Shown: in pieces, positions 8,548 to 16,761 of the stretch
Layout: every line of letters starts with the position of its first letter
Numbering within the stretch: position 1 is the stretch's first letter
NCBI RefSeq assembly: GCF_001641335.1
Contig: NZ_LVEM01000004.1
Coordinates: 872,100 to 936,099, forward strand
Source: Bradyrhizobium stylosanthis
GTDB taxonomy: Bacteria > Pseudomonadota > Alphaproteobacteria > Rhizobiales > Xanthobacteraceae
DNA: 64,000 nucleotides
Reading direction: 5' to 3'
Notes under the pieces: model-generated
Database searches by the model: none
The model's input: the letters and a program-made list of their open reading frames with translations, nothing else
Told to the model about the DNA's origin: nothing
Program-made: the position numbers and the translations under genes

Positions 8548-9239
8548 CTTGGTTTTCTGGAAGGTCCGTTGTTGTTTGCGCGATCATAGCCGGGTGAATT
8601 GGACGATCTCGTGACGACACGCTGAGTTCAACGCAATGCTGCTCGTCGAGACCGGTGTAGTGTGCTCACTTTGCAACTGCTCCATCACAAGCTGCATTGT
8701 TGTGATTATGACGGTCGTGGGCTCGATCGTGATTCGCTCGCGTCGACGGCTACCGGTTTGTCGCGTGGCGCGCGCGGCAGCTAATCCGAATTTTGCGCGG
8801 AGCCGACGGTCATGGCGGCGAGGAGCAAACCGTCCTTGCCGCCATCGCTCGCAGACGTGAGGTGCGTATCGAAGATGCGCCGCGGAATCCCGAGCGGATC
8901 CAGCTGGCGCCGGCGTACCCGTCGTCCAATGGACGTTCGAGATCGAACTTCGAGGCTGGACGTGGCGGCAGATGAACCTTGATCGAGATCGAGGCTGCGC
9001 GGATCGGCCTCTGCCGTCGGAAATGCCCGTGGTTATACGGAGCGACACGCGTCGATTCATGCCGGTAAGGTTGAGCAGTTAGCTTAATTCTCGTTGCTTG
9101 TTGCGAAGTCTCTCCCATCGCTTATCCATTTACGCACCGGGCTTCCCCCAAGGCCCGGCCCCACCCAAGCAAGGCCGTCGAGCGCACATGGTCCGCTTGG
9201 CGGCTTTGTCTTTATTGCAGTGAGAGGAATATTTCGGTT
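8548..9239. other. Gene-poor stretch of about 690 bases
   Basis: Open frames exist on both strands but their translations are arginine- and serine-rich or broken and look non-coding. No RNA gene, repeat or insertion sequence was recognised. It may be decayed coding sequence or control DNA for the small genes on either side. Confidence 0.4.
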
Positions 9240-9413
9240 ATGGCGCGCAAGCCCTGGTCGTTCAAGGAAGACCGCCGGCTCATGGAGTTGGCAAAGTCGT
9301 CGGCTTCGCTGGAAGAGGCGGCGAGACAGCTCGGGCGATCGCCCGACGCAATCAAGCGCATGGCTCTGCGGCTCGGCCTGTCACTGAAATCGAAGGCGAC
9401 GAAGAAGGGCTGA
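9240..9413 (+). CDS. 57-residue basic protein, possible helix-turn-helix
   Basis: ATG 9240 to TGA 9411-9413 encodes a soluble, lysine-rich protein. The start MARKPWSFKEDRRLMELAK resembles the first helix of a SANT/Myb-like or resolvase-type DNA-binding fold. SLEEAARQLGRSPDAIKRMA resembles a helix-turn-helix in which the Ala and Gly lie at expected turn positions. GAGAGGAA lies ten bases upstream. It may be a small DNA-binding protein. This assignment is by pattern only. Confidence 0.55.
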   Translation: MARKPWSFKEDRRLMELAKSSASLEEAARQLGRSPDAIKRMALRLGLSLKSKATKKG

Positions 9414-9632
9414 GGGCGCCGAGGACGATCCTGCCCATGCCGGCGCAACGGCACGGTTGCCTCGATGCAGGTTTCGGGTCTACGAGCGCCGTCGCTGCGC
9501 AGCCTTCGACAAGCCCAAAAGCCATGATGCCATTTTGAACAGCGGTTCAAGCACGCGAACCTTTCTTCCGATCCTTAACGATATTCACGGCTTTCGGAAG
9601 CATTGCCCGGGCCGGGCGACTATGATGCTGCG

Positions 9633-10001
9633 ATGCGCCAGAATCATCTCATTGCAGCTGCAGTCATCTGCCTTGTGCTGATCGTCTACGCCACGCTCGT
9701 CAAGCTCGCTGGCAGACCGGCGCTCATCGGACACGCTGAAGCCTATTGGGTCGTGGTGATCGAACGGTTCAGCGCCTACGGGCTGCTGGGCTTTCTGCTA
9801 GCCTTCCTGTTGCCGGGCCGCATCAGGCTGGCCTGCGCTTTCGTGATTACCGTCGCGGTCGCGCTCGAGGTCTTCCAGGCGCTGACGCCCGACCGCGATC
9901 CCCGCTTCATCGATGTGCTCCAAAAGGCCGCCGGCGGCGCCGTCGGCGTTATTCTCGCCCAGACAATTCTGGCTTTCCTGCCGAGGCCGCCGCCGTCGTA
10001 G
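9633..10001 (+). CDS. VanZ-like small integral membrane protein
   Basis: This 122-residue protein has four hydrophobic segments and the VanZ-like order FSAYGLLGFLLAFLLP, then VALEVFQ and a conserved DVLQKAAGGAVG segment near the end. The family is widespread and its function is unclear outside teicoplanin resistance. ATG 9633 (MRQNHLIAAA) is preferred over an upstream frame because it starts directly before the first membrane segment. The 3' end overlaps the convergent acyltransferase gene by 53 bases. Confidence 0.65.
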   Translation: MRQNHLIAAAVICLVLIVYATLVKLAGRPALIGHAEAYWVVVIERFSAYGLLGFLLAFLLPGRIRLACAFVITVAVALEVFQALTPDRDPRFIDVLQKAAGGAVGVILAQTILAFLPRPPPS

Positions 10002-11103
10002 CAGGAAGCACCTGCGCGACCCAGGTGCTGCCGGTCACGGGAACCGTACGCGGCGAACGCACGCGCTCGATCCAGGAGCCGAGCCAATCACGCGCCGGCT
10101 GATCGACGAATTTCGTCGCGGCATAAGCCGCGCCGAGGCAGGTGATCACCTCCAGCACGATCGAAAAGGCGAGCGCAGTCTTGCCGAGGGCGAGCTTGTC
10201 CTGAAAATAGAAGAAGACGCGCGTGATTGGGTAGTGCACCGCGTACAGCGGATAGGAAAGCTCGCCGACGAAGCTGCAGGCCTGTCTCCAGCCCGGCGGC
10301 ACGGTCGTCGCGGCGCTCCTCCATATCAAAAGCGGGAATACGACAAGAACACATGCAATATCATAGATCGGGTGCAGGGGCAGGGGTACGAACAGCACCG
10401 CGATCAAGACCGCGACCGAGATGATGGCCGTCCTCCCGCTGACGGTCGGCGCCGTTCCGATCCGCGACATGAGGACGCCGGCGAAGAACGAGAAGCCGAC
10501 ACGGAGGAAACCAGCGGAGATTTCTCCGGTTCTCGCCCCCAGTTCGAGATCGCCCTGTTGGAGCGATATCACCACCAGACCGCCCCCGCAGAGAACCACG
10601 AGGATTGAGAGTACCGGTAGGCGCAGCCACCGGAACGCGAAGCCGTATGCGGCATTTGCCACCACTTCATAGAAGAGCGACCAGAGCGGCCCATCGAATG
10701 GAAAGATGGAAGCCGTCAGGGGCATTCGGCCAAAGGGCAAAAGGAGCAGACCGAACGCCAGCACCAGGGCCATGTTGCTCAGGTCCAGCGCATGCCCCCT
10801 CAGGAGGCTGCCCGTCGCAACAAATGCGCCGACAAGGGTGCCCAGGACGATCATCGGCCAAAGGCGGACGAAACGCACCAACAGGAATTCAAGCCTGTAC
10901 GACGGATCTTCCAGCCGCGCGCCGTAGGCACGATCGATGACGAAGCCGCTCAGAAGGAAGAAGAAGTCAACGGCAACATAGGCGTGGCTCGCCATGCCGG
11001 CGATCTCGAGCGATCCGGCAATATGGTAGAGCACTACGGCGAAAGATGCGATGGCGCGATAGAGATCTAGAATCGGATAGTGCCGGCTTCCCCGAGGTAT
11101 CAT
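9949..11103 (-). CDS. Membrane acyltransferase, acyltransferase 3 (OafA/NodX) family
   Basis: This 384-residue polytopic protein probably O-acetylates a surface polysaccharide or lipid in the inner membrane. Family features are LDLYRAIASFAVVLYH near residue 12 with the conserved Arg and His, YVAVDFFFLLSGFVI near 41, and RFVRLWPMI near 76. About ten hydrophobic segments follow. GPLWSLFYEV and LSYPLYAVHYP are typical later motifs. It stands alone, but the nearby rhamnose and sugar transferase genes suggest a polysaccharide substrate. Confidence 0.85.
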   Translation of the reverse strand: MIPRGSRHYPILDLYRAIASFAVVLYHIAGSLEIAGMASHAYVAVDFFFLLSGFVIDRAYGARLEDPSYRLEFLLVRFVRLWPMIVLGTLVGAFVATGSLLRGHALDLSNMALVLAFGLLLLPFGRMPLTASIFPFDGPLWSLFYEVVANAAYGFAFRWLRLPVLSILVVLCGGGLVVISLQQGDLELGARTGEISAGFLRVGFSFFAGVLMSRIGTAPTVSGRTAIISVAVLIAVLFVPLPLHPIYDIACVLVVFPLLIWRSAATTVPPGWRQACSFVGELSYPLYAVHYPITRVFFYFQDKLALGKTALAFSIVLEVITCLGAAYAATKFVDQPARDWLGSWIERVRSPRTVPVTGSTWVAQVLPATTAAASAGKPELSGRE

Positions 11104-11223
11104 CGCTCACACGCGCTATTCGGAAACACGTAAAAAACTGTTCGCAATATAGTGGAAATTGAACGTCAGCCAAGACTAAACCTTGGCCATGGAATAGCGC
11201 GCGCTGGATAACGAAGCGGCAAG

Positions 11224-11400
11224 TCAAGCAAAGACGAGACCGGCACGGGCTTTCGAGCGAGTCGCATCAATGCGCTTGCTCTTCGCAAGAAGCCGCGCCG
11301 TCCTCGCCGGACTGGCGGCGACGAGTGCCTTCCGCTTCGATTGCTGATTCTTCGCGGAATGGGAATGCATCGACCGTTTGATCCGGCGGCCTCGTTTCAT
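11224..11400 (-). CDS. Small very basic protein (doubtful)
   Basis: This 58-residue open frame starts MKRGRRIKRSMHSHS and is rich in Arg, Lys, Ser and Ala. It could be a nucleic-acid-binding peptide. The biased composition may equally be chance in GC-rich DNA. The ribosome site is weak. Confidence 0.3.
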   Translation of the reverse strand: MKRGRRIKRSMHSHSAKNQQSKRKALVAASPARTARLLAKSKRIDATRSKARAGLVFA

Positions 11401-11505
11401 CGATGACCAGAATATGTGCAGGACGATCGCCTGCCCTTTCCGCAAAGCGCGGAACCCGCGCCCACGCCCAGCATTGTCTGCGACAGGAATGCGGGAAGCA
11501 GAGTC

Positions 11506-11673
11506 ATGACAAGCTCTTTCCTGATCGCGATCTCAGTCTGGTTCGGAATCAACATTCTGTTCGTGATCGTTCGGCTATGGGTCACGAGACCCGAGAGGTG
11601 GCAGCTACGCGATACCGGCGCGAGCCGACTCGGTGTCATCCATGTGAAATCCCGACTGCATCGCCACGTCTAG
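11506..11673 (+). CDS. 55-residue single-pass membrane protein
   Basis: It starts MTSSFLIAISVWFGINILF, a clear membrane helix, followed by a basic soluble tail with RLWVTRPERW. GGAAGCAGAG lies just upstream of the ATG. No family was recognised. The hydrophobic pattern and ribosome site make it plausible. Confidence 0.5.
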   Translation: MTSSFLIAISVWFGINILFVIVRLWVTRPERWQLRDTGASRLGVIHVKSRLHRHV

Positions 11674-11831
11674 GGCCGCGCCGATGCGCGAGCGCGGGAG
11701 GGACCGTGGGAACCGGCCCCCGACCGGCTGTAAACCCTGGTCCACGCAACCGGAGCATTCTGGTCTAAACCTTATCTTAGCGCCTCCCCAGTTAGGCTTC
11801 GGGTCATCCTTTCTTAACCGGTAAGGCCGGG

Positions 11832-13421
11832 ATGACGTCGGCACGGCCGAAATTCGCGATGGCGGCGCTCGTGTTTGCGAGCATGGCCGCATTCGCCCTT
11901 GCCGGTCACATCGCCACGACGCGCTTCATCCAGGACCAGCAGGCGCACCATCTCGACGAGCTGACTGAGGTCGTGCTGCGCCGGTCCGAATTCGCAGTCG
12001 ACTTCGCCGCAGCGAGCCTCGACGAACTCGCGGGCCGCGGGCTCGCCACCTGCGATCCGGCCTCGCTCCAGGCCATCCGCCTCCACGTGTATCAGCGTTC
12101 CGCGGTGAAGGACGTCCGCCTCGTCAATTCGGACGGCTCGGTGATCTGCTCGGCCTATTCCGAGACGCTCGAGTTCGACAAGGGCTGGGTCGAGCGCGAC
12201 GACATGCTCGCCTCTCGCGATTCCAGGCTGATGCTGTTCCGTGTCGAGCAGTTCGGGGGCGACGCGCTCGGCGTGCTCAGGGACATCGGCAGGAACAAGG
12301 CGCTGGTCGCCATCCTCGGCGTCAATGCCAGCCTGTTCGACATCATGCCGGCCGAGCTGCGGGCACATAGCGAGGTGGTGCTGGCGCTCAACAACGGCGC
12401 ACAGCTCGGCGAATTCATCCTCGACGCCGGCAAGCCCATGCCCCATCCAGTCGAGTTCGCCAAGAGCTCGACGCGTTATCCTCTGCGCACGGTCATCCGC
12501 ATCGACAGGACGGCGCTCTCGACCTGGAACAACGAGGCCTACTGGCCCGCGATGGCCGTCGCCCTTGCGCTGGGCCTTCTGTTCGGCATCCTGCTGTCGC
12601 GCAGCCGCCGCATGGAGGGACCCGTCGCCGATCTCGATCGCGGCCTGGCGCGCGGCGAGTTCATGCCGTTTTTCCAACCGATCTTCGATCTCGGAACCGG
12701 CCGGATCAAGGGCTGCGAGATTCTCGCACGCTGGCTGCGCGAGGACGGCTCGATCGTTCCGCCGATGAACTTCATTCCGCTGGCGGAGTCCAGCGGACGC
12801 ATCGAGGCCATGACCTGGCAGATTCTCGGCCGCGCGCTGGCCGACCTCCATCCGCATCTCAGGTCCGACAAGGAATTCAAGCTGTCGTTCAACGTCGTGC
12901 CAAAGCACCTCCTGAGTGCCGGCTTTGTCGAGACCCTGCGCAGCGTCGTCACCGCGGCAAAGGTCTCGGCACGGCAGGTCATGGTCGAGGTGACCGAGCG
13001 CGACGAGCTCGACGATCTCGGGCGCGCCGCGGCCGTGGTGCGCGAGCTGCGCGATTACGGTTTCCGCGTCGCCATCGACGACGTCGGCGTCGGCCACAGC
13101 GGGCTTTCACGGCTGAAGGAGCTGGGCGCCAACACCATCAAGATCGACAAGTTCTTCGTCGACACCATCACGGTGGACGCGTCGACCACGACGATCGTGG
13201 AGATGCTGGTGGCGCTCGCCAGGGATTTCCAGATGACGGTGGTCGCCGAGGGAATCGAGACCGAGGAGCAGGTTCGCGCCCTGATCTCCTGCGGTGTCGA
13301 GGAAGGCCAGGGTTATCTCGTCGCAGCGCCCCTGCCCTTCGCCAGGTTCAACGCGCTGCTGGCCTCGCGTGCCGCGACGGTAGCCACAGCTCCGGTCGAC
13401 GACGCTGTTCTGGTGGCCTGA
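11832..13421 (+). CDS. Cyclic-di-GMP phosphodiesterase (EAL) with periplasmic CSS-type sensor
   Basis: This 529-residue inner-membrane protein should hydrolyse cyclic-di-GMP. Two membrane segments (about 8-28 and 234-255) bracket a periplasmic domain with two cysteines, C74 and C106, the arrangement of CSS-motif sensors, although the motif reads CDP instead of CSS. The EAL domain follows. The signature reads EILARW, and the metal and catalytic residues look intact: FNVVPKHL, VEVTERDEL, AIDDVGVGHSG, IKIDKFFV, VAEGIETEEQ and EGQGYLVAAPLP. In characterised relatives a disulfide in this domain controls activity. It is therefore probably an active, redox-tuned phosphodiesterase. Confidence 0.88.
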   Translation: MTSARPKFAMAALVFASMAAFALAGHIATTRFIQDQQAHHLDELTEVVLRRSEFAVDFAAASLDELAGRGLATCDPASLQAIRLHVYQRSAVKDVRLVNSDGSVICSAYSETLEFDKGWVERDDMLASRDSRLMLFRVEQFGGDALGVLRDIGRNKALVAILGVNASLFDIMPAELRAHSEVVLALNNGAQLGEFILDAGKPMPHPVEFAKSSTRYPLRTVIRIDRTALSTWNNEAYWPAMAVALALGLLFGILLSRSRRMEGPVADLDRGLARGEFMPFFQPIFDLGTGRIKGCEILARWLREDGSIVPPMNFIPLAESSGRIEAMTWQILGRALADLHPHLRSDKEFKLSFNVVPKHLLSAGFVETLRSVVTAAKVSARQVMVEVTERDELDDLGRAAAVVRELRDYGFRVAIDDVGVGHSGLSRLKELGANTIKIDKFFVDTITVDASTTTIVEMLVALARDFQMTVVAEGIETEEQVRALISCGVEEGQGYLVAAPLPFARFNALLASRAATVATAPVDDAVLVA

Positions 13422-13472
13422 GCGCATCGCCGGCCCGACTTCGGCCAGCCTGCCGCGGGTCGGATCGCCCGC

Positions 13473-13901
13473 CTACTTCGTCATCTGGCCGCGCAGCTCC
13501 CCGCCGGGATTGGCTCCCGTATGGATGTTCGCGTACCATTTGCCTTCCAGAAGATCCGTCGCCTGCGTCTCGGTGAGAGTCGCCGTGCCCTGGATCGGGC
13601 TTTGCGCCGACTTGAACGGGAGTGCGATGCCGGCATTCTTGCCGGGCTCGCTCGGCCCATGGAAATGCGCGCCCAGCGCAGGGCCGCTGAGGCCGGAATA
13701 GGTGACTGTGTACGTCAGAACCTTCGTCGCGGTATCGAACGCCGCCTCCGCCTTGCCAGAACCGGCGCTGGCGTTGGGCGGCACTTCATTGCTGCCCCTA
13801 AGCTCCGCCTGCAATTTGATCACTTCGGCGGTGGCGGCTGTCGCGAGGCCAAGCGGGAGCGCAAAGACAATCGCGCCCGCAAGGTACAGGGCCTTCTTCA
13901 T
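13473..13901 (-). CDS. Secreted CHRD-domain protein
   Basis: This 142-residue exported protein starts with a signal peptide (MKKALYLAGAIVFALPLG), with likely cleavage after ATAATA. The rest is a CHRD domain: AELRGSNEVPPNASAGSG, a YTVTYSGLSGPALGAHFHG segment, and the C-terminal ANIHTGANPGGELRGQ. CHRD domains occur in chordin and in many bacterial secreted proteins of unknown function. The ATG at 13901 has GGAGGAAT upstream. The gene is monocistronic and convergent with the EAL gene. Confidence 0.85.
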   Translation of the reverse strand: MKKALYLAGAIVFALPLGLATAATAEVIKLQAELRGSNEVPPNASAGSGKAEAAFDTATKVLTYTVTYSGLSGPALGAHFHGPSEPGKNAGIALPFKSAQSPIQGTATLTETQATDLLEGKWYANIHTGANPGGELRGQMTK

Positions 13902-14020
13902 GGCATTCCTCCCAGCCGTGACGTCCCGGATCCGGTGTAGAACACCGGGGATCACGTCAAATTCCGGCTGGGCGATTATGCCTGATTCGAAAAGATACGG
14001 CTGTTGGCCAAACGGCGGAC

Positions 14021-14305
14021 TTACGCCACCCCGCGCCTGAGGCTCTCCTGTTCGGCCGCGAGAATGCCCGACATCTGCCGATGGGTTTCGCGAAGCGCCG
14101 CGACCGCATCATCCAGCGCGGAATCGGTGTCTCGAATGGTCTCGAAGAACCGGCCCATCAATGCGGGGGTCAGCTTGACGCGGGTGTTCCCGTCGCGGCT
14201 CTTGCGGCGGTCGAGCGACAGCTGCAGCGCCTGCTGCCGTGCTTCCGCAGCGGTGCAGCCGTTGAGTGTCGCGAGTTCGTCATATGTCATCCAGATCTGA
14301 GGCAT
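14021..14305 (-). CDS. Conserved hypothetical protein, possible helix-turn-helix
   Basis: This 94-residue soluble protein starts MPQIWMTYDELATLNGC, which resembles the opening of small rhizobial helix-turn-helix proteins. AEARQQALQLSLDRRKSRDG and the following segment could provide recognition residues. The C-terminal half is a predicted helix with heptad-like leucines and alanines. AGGGAC lies upstream of ATG 14305. Its function is unknown. Confidence 0.6.
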   Translation of the reverse strand: MPQIWMTYDELATLNGCTAAEARQQALQLSLDRRKSRDGNTRVKLTPALMGRFFETIRDTDSALDDAVAALRETHRQMSGILAAEQESLRRGVA

Positions 14306-14429
14306 GTCCCTGTCCGCCTTTTGTTATGGCCTCAACCTAGAGGCCAGCTCTGAAAGCAGGGTTGCTGCAGTGCAGTCTCACGATGTTTTCGCGGCAACAG
14401 CGTCAATGCAAAGCTAAGGCGCCGGCGCC

Positions 14430-14876
14430 TCAGGACAGGGGAGTCTTGGTCGGCGTGAAGGAAGGGCGCGGCCGGCTACGGCTGTCGAGGCCCTTCGGCA
14501 ATTTGTCGGCATTGAGCCTCACGACCGCGCCGCGGGCGTCGGAGGCCGGCGCATCTTCCTGGCTGTAGATCAGCGTCGCCTCGAACTTCACGTCCGGTGC
14601 TTCCCGGGCCGTTCCCGAGCAGGTCGCCACCAGACCGTTGCACACGCCGGAGAGAGCAACCTCGACCTCGTCCGGCCCGAACACGTTCGCCGGGCCATCG
14701 GAGTGGCGGTTCACGGTCAAGACCGCCGAGAAGTGCTTCTCATCGACGCGATACGAGCCGCCATAGGTGAAGAAGCTGTCGCTGCCCGAAATCCGACCGT
14801 CGGTGAGGTCCACCTGGCCGGTGCCCTGACCACGCGGGGTCCTGAACCAGGCAGCATATTTGCCGTCTCTCAACAT
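14430..14876 (-). CDS. GrlR-family protein
   Basis: This 148-residue soluble protein resembles the GrlR family, which is named after a negative regulator of type III secretion in enteric pathogens but is common in rhizobia with unknown role. Supporting segments are MLRDGKYAAWFRTP, GTGQVDLTDGRISGSDSFF, TYGGSYRVDEKHFSAVL and GTAREAPDVKFEATLIY. ATG 14876 was chosen. An upstream TTG frame would add an arginine-rich stretch overlapping the chemotaxis gene and is less likely. No type III genes are in the window. Confidence 0.7.
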   Translation of the reverse strand: MLRDGKYAAWFRTPRGQGTGQVDLTDGRISGSDSFFTYGGSYRVDEKHFSAVLTVNRHSDGPANVFGPDEVEVALSGVCNGLVATCSGTAREAPDVKFEATLIYSQEDAPASDARGAVVRLNADKLPKGLDSRSRPRPSFTPTKTPLS

Positions 14877-15028
14877 ACGGAATTTCTCGCCGCGAAATTG
14901 ACGAGGTATTTGCAACCAACTCTGGGGCGCGACAATGACCAAAGCGCCGACGCTCACGGCAAGGTTAACGCCCTGAAAACCCAATCTGTCGAATTGCCGC
15001 CGGCGCGCGAGGCGACGCCGGCGCGGCG

Positions 15029-16756
15029 TCAAAACAGTTCGATGCCGTCATCCGCGGCCTCGACCGCCTCGACGCGCCGCGTGGTGGCGATCGATGCGAG
15101 CCCGAGTGTCTGCAGGAATTCACGATGGACGTCCCGCTCACGCTCCATCGTGTAACGCGCAAACAGCGCATCGAGCATGGCCTCGTCCTGCGCTTGCGGC
15201 TGCGGCCGCTGTGCGCCCGCGCTCGCAGTTTCGAGGCGCGCGGCAACCGCGGGCAGGGTTGCGGAGCCTTCGCCGAGCCTGGTCATCAGGCCTTCTGCCG
15301 AATTCATCAGGCCTTCGAATTCGGCGCCTTCGTCGACGAGCCGGCTCATCAGCTTGCCGAGCCGTTCGTTGCCGGCCTCGACCTCGCGCAGCGCCTGGAG
15401 GATCTGCGGCTCAAGCTCCGCGAGCTGCGTGGGATCGCCCTGCACGCGCAGCTCCTTCAGCTCCTTTGCCGAGCGCTCGATGCCGTCGAGCACCGGCCGC
15501 AGCCGGCCGGCGCCCGCCGAGACCTGGTCGGCGGTCGCCTTGAGCTCGTTGGCGATCACAACGAAGGCGCTGCCGCGGCTGCCGAGATGGCTCGCCTTGA
15601 GGCCGGCATTCATGCCGATCAGCGTGATGTCGACGGTGGCCTCGGCAAGCCCCGCGATCGCCTGGCGAAACTTCGTCAACGTGTCCTCGACGATCGCAAG
15701 CGCCTCGTCCACGGAACGGCCCGCACCCTCGCAGGTCGAGATCAACGTCGAGGCATGTGCCAGCGTCTGCTTGATGCGCGCCAGGAACGACGACGAGCCG
15801 CCCTCCTCACCGCCGAACAGCGTGCGGCCATGGCCGACAACGCTGCCTGCGTCATTCAGGATCGCCGTCAGTGACCGGACGATCTGACTGATGTCGCCGC
15901 CGAACTCGCGCTGGGCGTCCCTGAGCAGGGCCGCCTGCAACTGACAAATGGCACGCGCGCCGTCATCGCTGGCGACCGGCTCGGGCACGAGGCTCGGGGC
16001 CGATCCCGACGCAAGGGCGAGGCCATGACAGACATGCTCGAGACGCTGGCGCGTGCTGTCGCCGGCCTGAAGCGAGATGATCGCGCTGCCGACCGCCTCG
16101 GCGATCTTTTTGGTGCTGGTGCTTGCGAGGTCGGCGAGATGGCTGCTCTTGCTGCGCTGCTCGCGCAGCCCGCTATAGGCCGCGCCGAGCTCGGCGCTCT
16201 CCGAGACCAGCTGATTGCGGTAACGGCTCTCGAATTCCTTCTGCCGGCTGGAGGCCGTGGCGACGGCGTCCGACAGGCGCTGCTGATCTCTCCCGCACTC
16301 CTCGAGCGAGCGCTGCACGGCCTTGCCGAGATCGTAGGCTTCCTGGGTGAAGGCGAGAAAGCCCTCGCGATCGCCGTCGAGCGAGGCCGCCTCGATCCGC
16401 GCACTGCGCGCGATGATGGTGATCATCTGGATATGCTTGAACAGCGGCTTGAGCAGCGAGGAAGCCTCGGCCGTGCTCGTGCCGATCGTCGCGAGCAAGG
16501 CGCTCTCGGCCGGCAGCGCCTGCGCCAGCTCACCGAGCCGCGCGGCGATCTCCTGCAATGCGGTCGCGGCGCCCTCGATCTCGGCGCCCGAAAGCTCCCC
16601 GGAGAGCGTCGCGAGGCCCTGGTTCAATTCCCCAAAGATGATGTGGCCGCGGCCAAGCTCTTGACCGACCCGCGCGAAAACGTCCTCGATGCGCGAGGAG
16701 ACGTCCTCGATCGCCGCGATCGCCTCGGTGAGCGTGTTGGGTGGAAGGGCGGACAT
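15029..16756 (-). CDS. Soluble receptor-like protein ending the chemotaxis operon, candidate CheZ-type phosphatase or adaptor
   Basis: This 575-residue, helical, cytoplasmic protein has no membrane segment. Two stretches look like degenerate tips of chemoreceptor signalling hairpins: about residues 108-147 (IIARSARIEAASL, then GFLAFTQEAYDLGKAV) and 370-415 (ITLIGMNAGLKASHLGSRG, then AFVVIANELK). Between them, LQAGDSTRQRLEHV carries D233-S-T-R-Q237, the same D-x-T-x-Q spacing as the catalytic Asp and Gln of CheZ. The C-terminus ends ADDGIELF, acidic with a terminal Phe, like the CheY-binding tail of CheZ. I chose ATG 16756, six bases after the cheB stop codon. An in-frame TTG at 16765 overlaps that stop. 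A CheZ-like role is inference. A scaffold or soluble receptor is the alternative. Confidence 0.7.
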   Translation of the reverse strand: MSALPPNTLTEAIAAIEDVSSRIEDVFARVGQELGRGHIIFGELNQGLATLSGELSGAEIEGAATALQEIAARLGELAQALPAESALLATIGTSTAEASSLLKPLFKHIQMITIIARSARIEAASLDGDREGFLAFTQEAYDLGKAVQRSLEECGRDQQRLSDAVATASSRQKEFESRYRNQLVSESAELGAAYSGLREQRSKSSHLADLASTSTKKIAEAVGSAIISLQAGDSTRQRLEHVCHGLALASGSAPSLVPEPVASDDGARAICQLQAALLRDAQREFGGDISQIVRSLTAILNDAGSVVGHGRTLFGGEEGGSSSFLARIKQTLAHASTLISTCEGAGRSVDEALAIVEDTLTKFRQAIAGLAEATVDITLIGMNAGLKASHLGSRGSAFVVIANELKATADQVSAGAGRLRPVLDGIERSAKELKELRVQGDPTQLAELEPQILQALREVEAGNERLGKLMSRLVDEGAEFEGLMNSAEGLMTRLGEGSATLPAVAARLETASAGAQRPQPQAQDEAMLDALFARYTMERERDVHREFLQTLGLASIATTRRVEAVEAADDGIELF

Positions 16757-16761
16757 CGCGC

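Noticed and set aside
11224..11400. Very basic 58-codon frame considered as a confident gene
   Set aside because: It is kept only at low confidence because composition bias alone could produce it and the ribosome site is weak.
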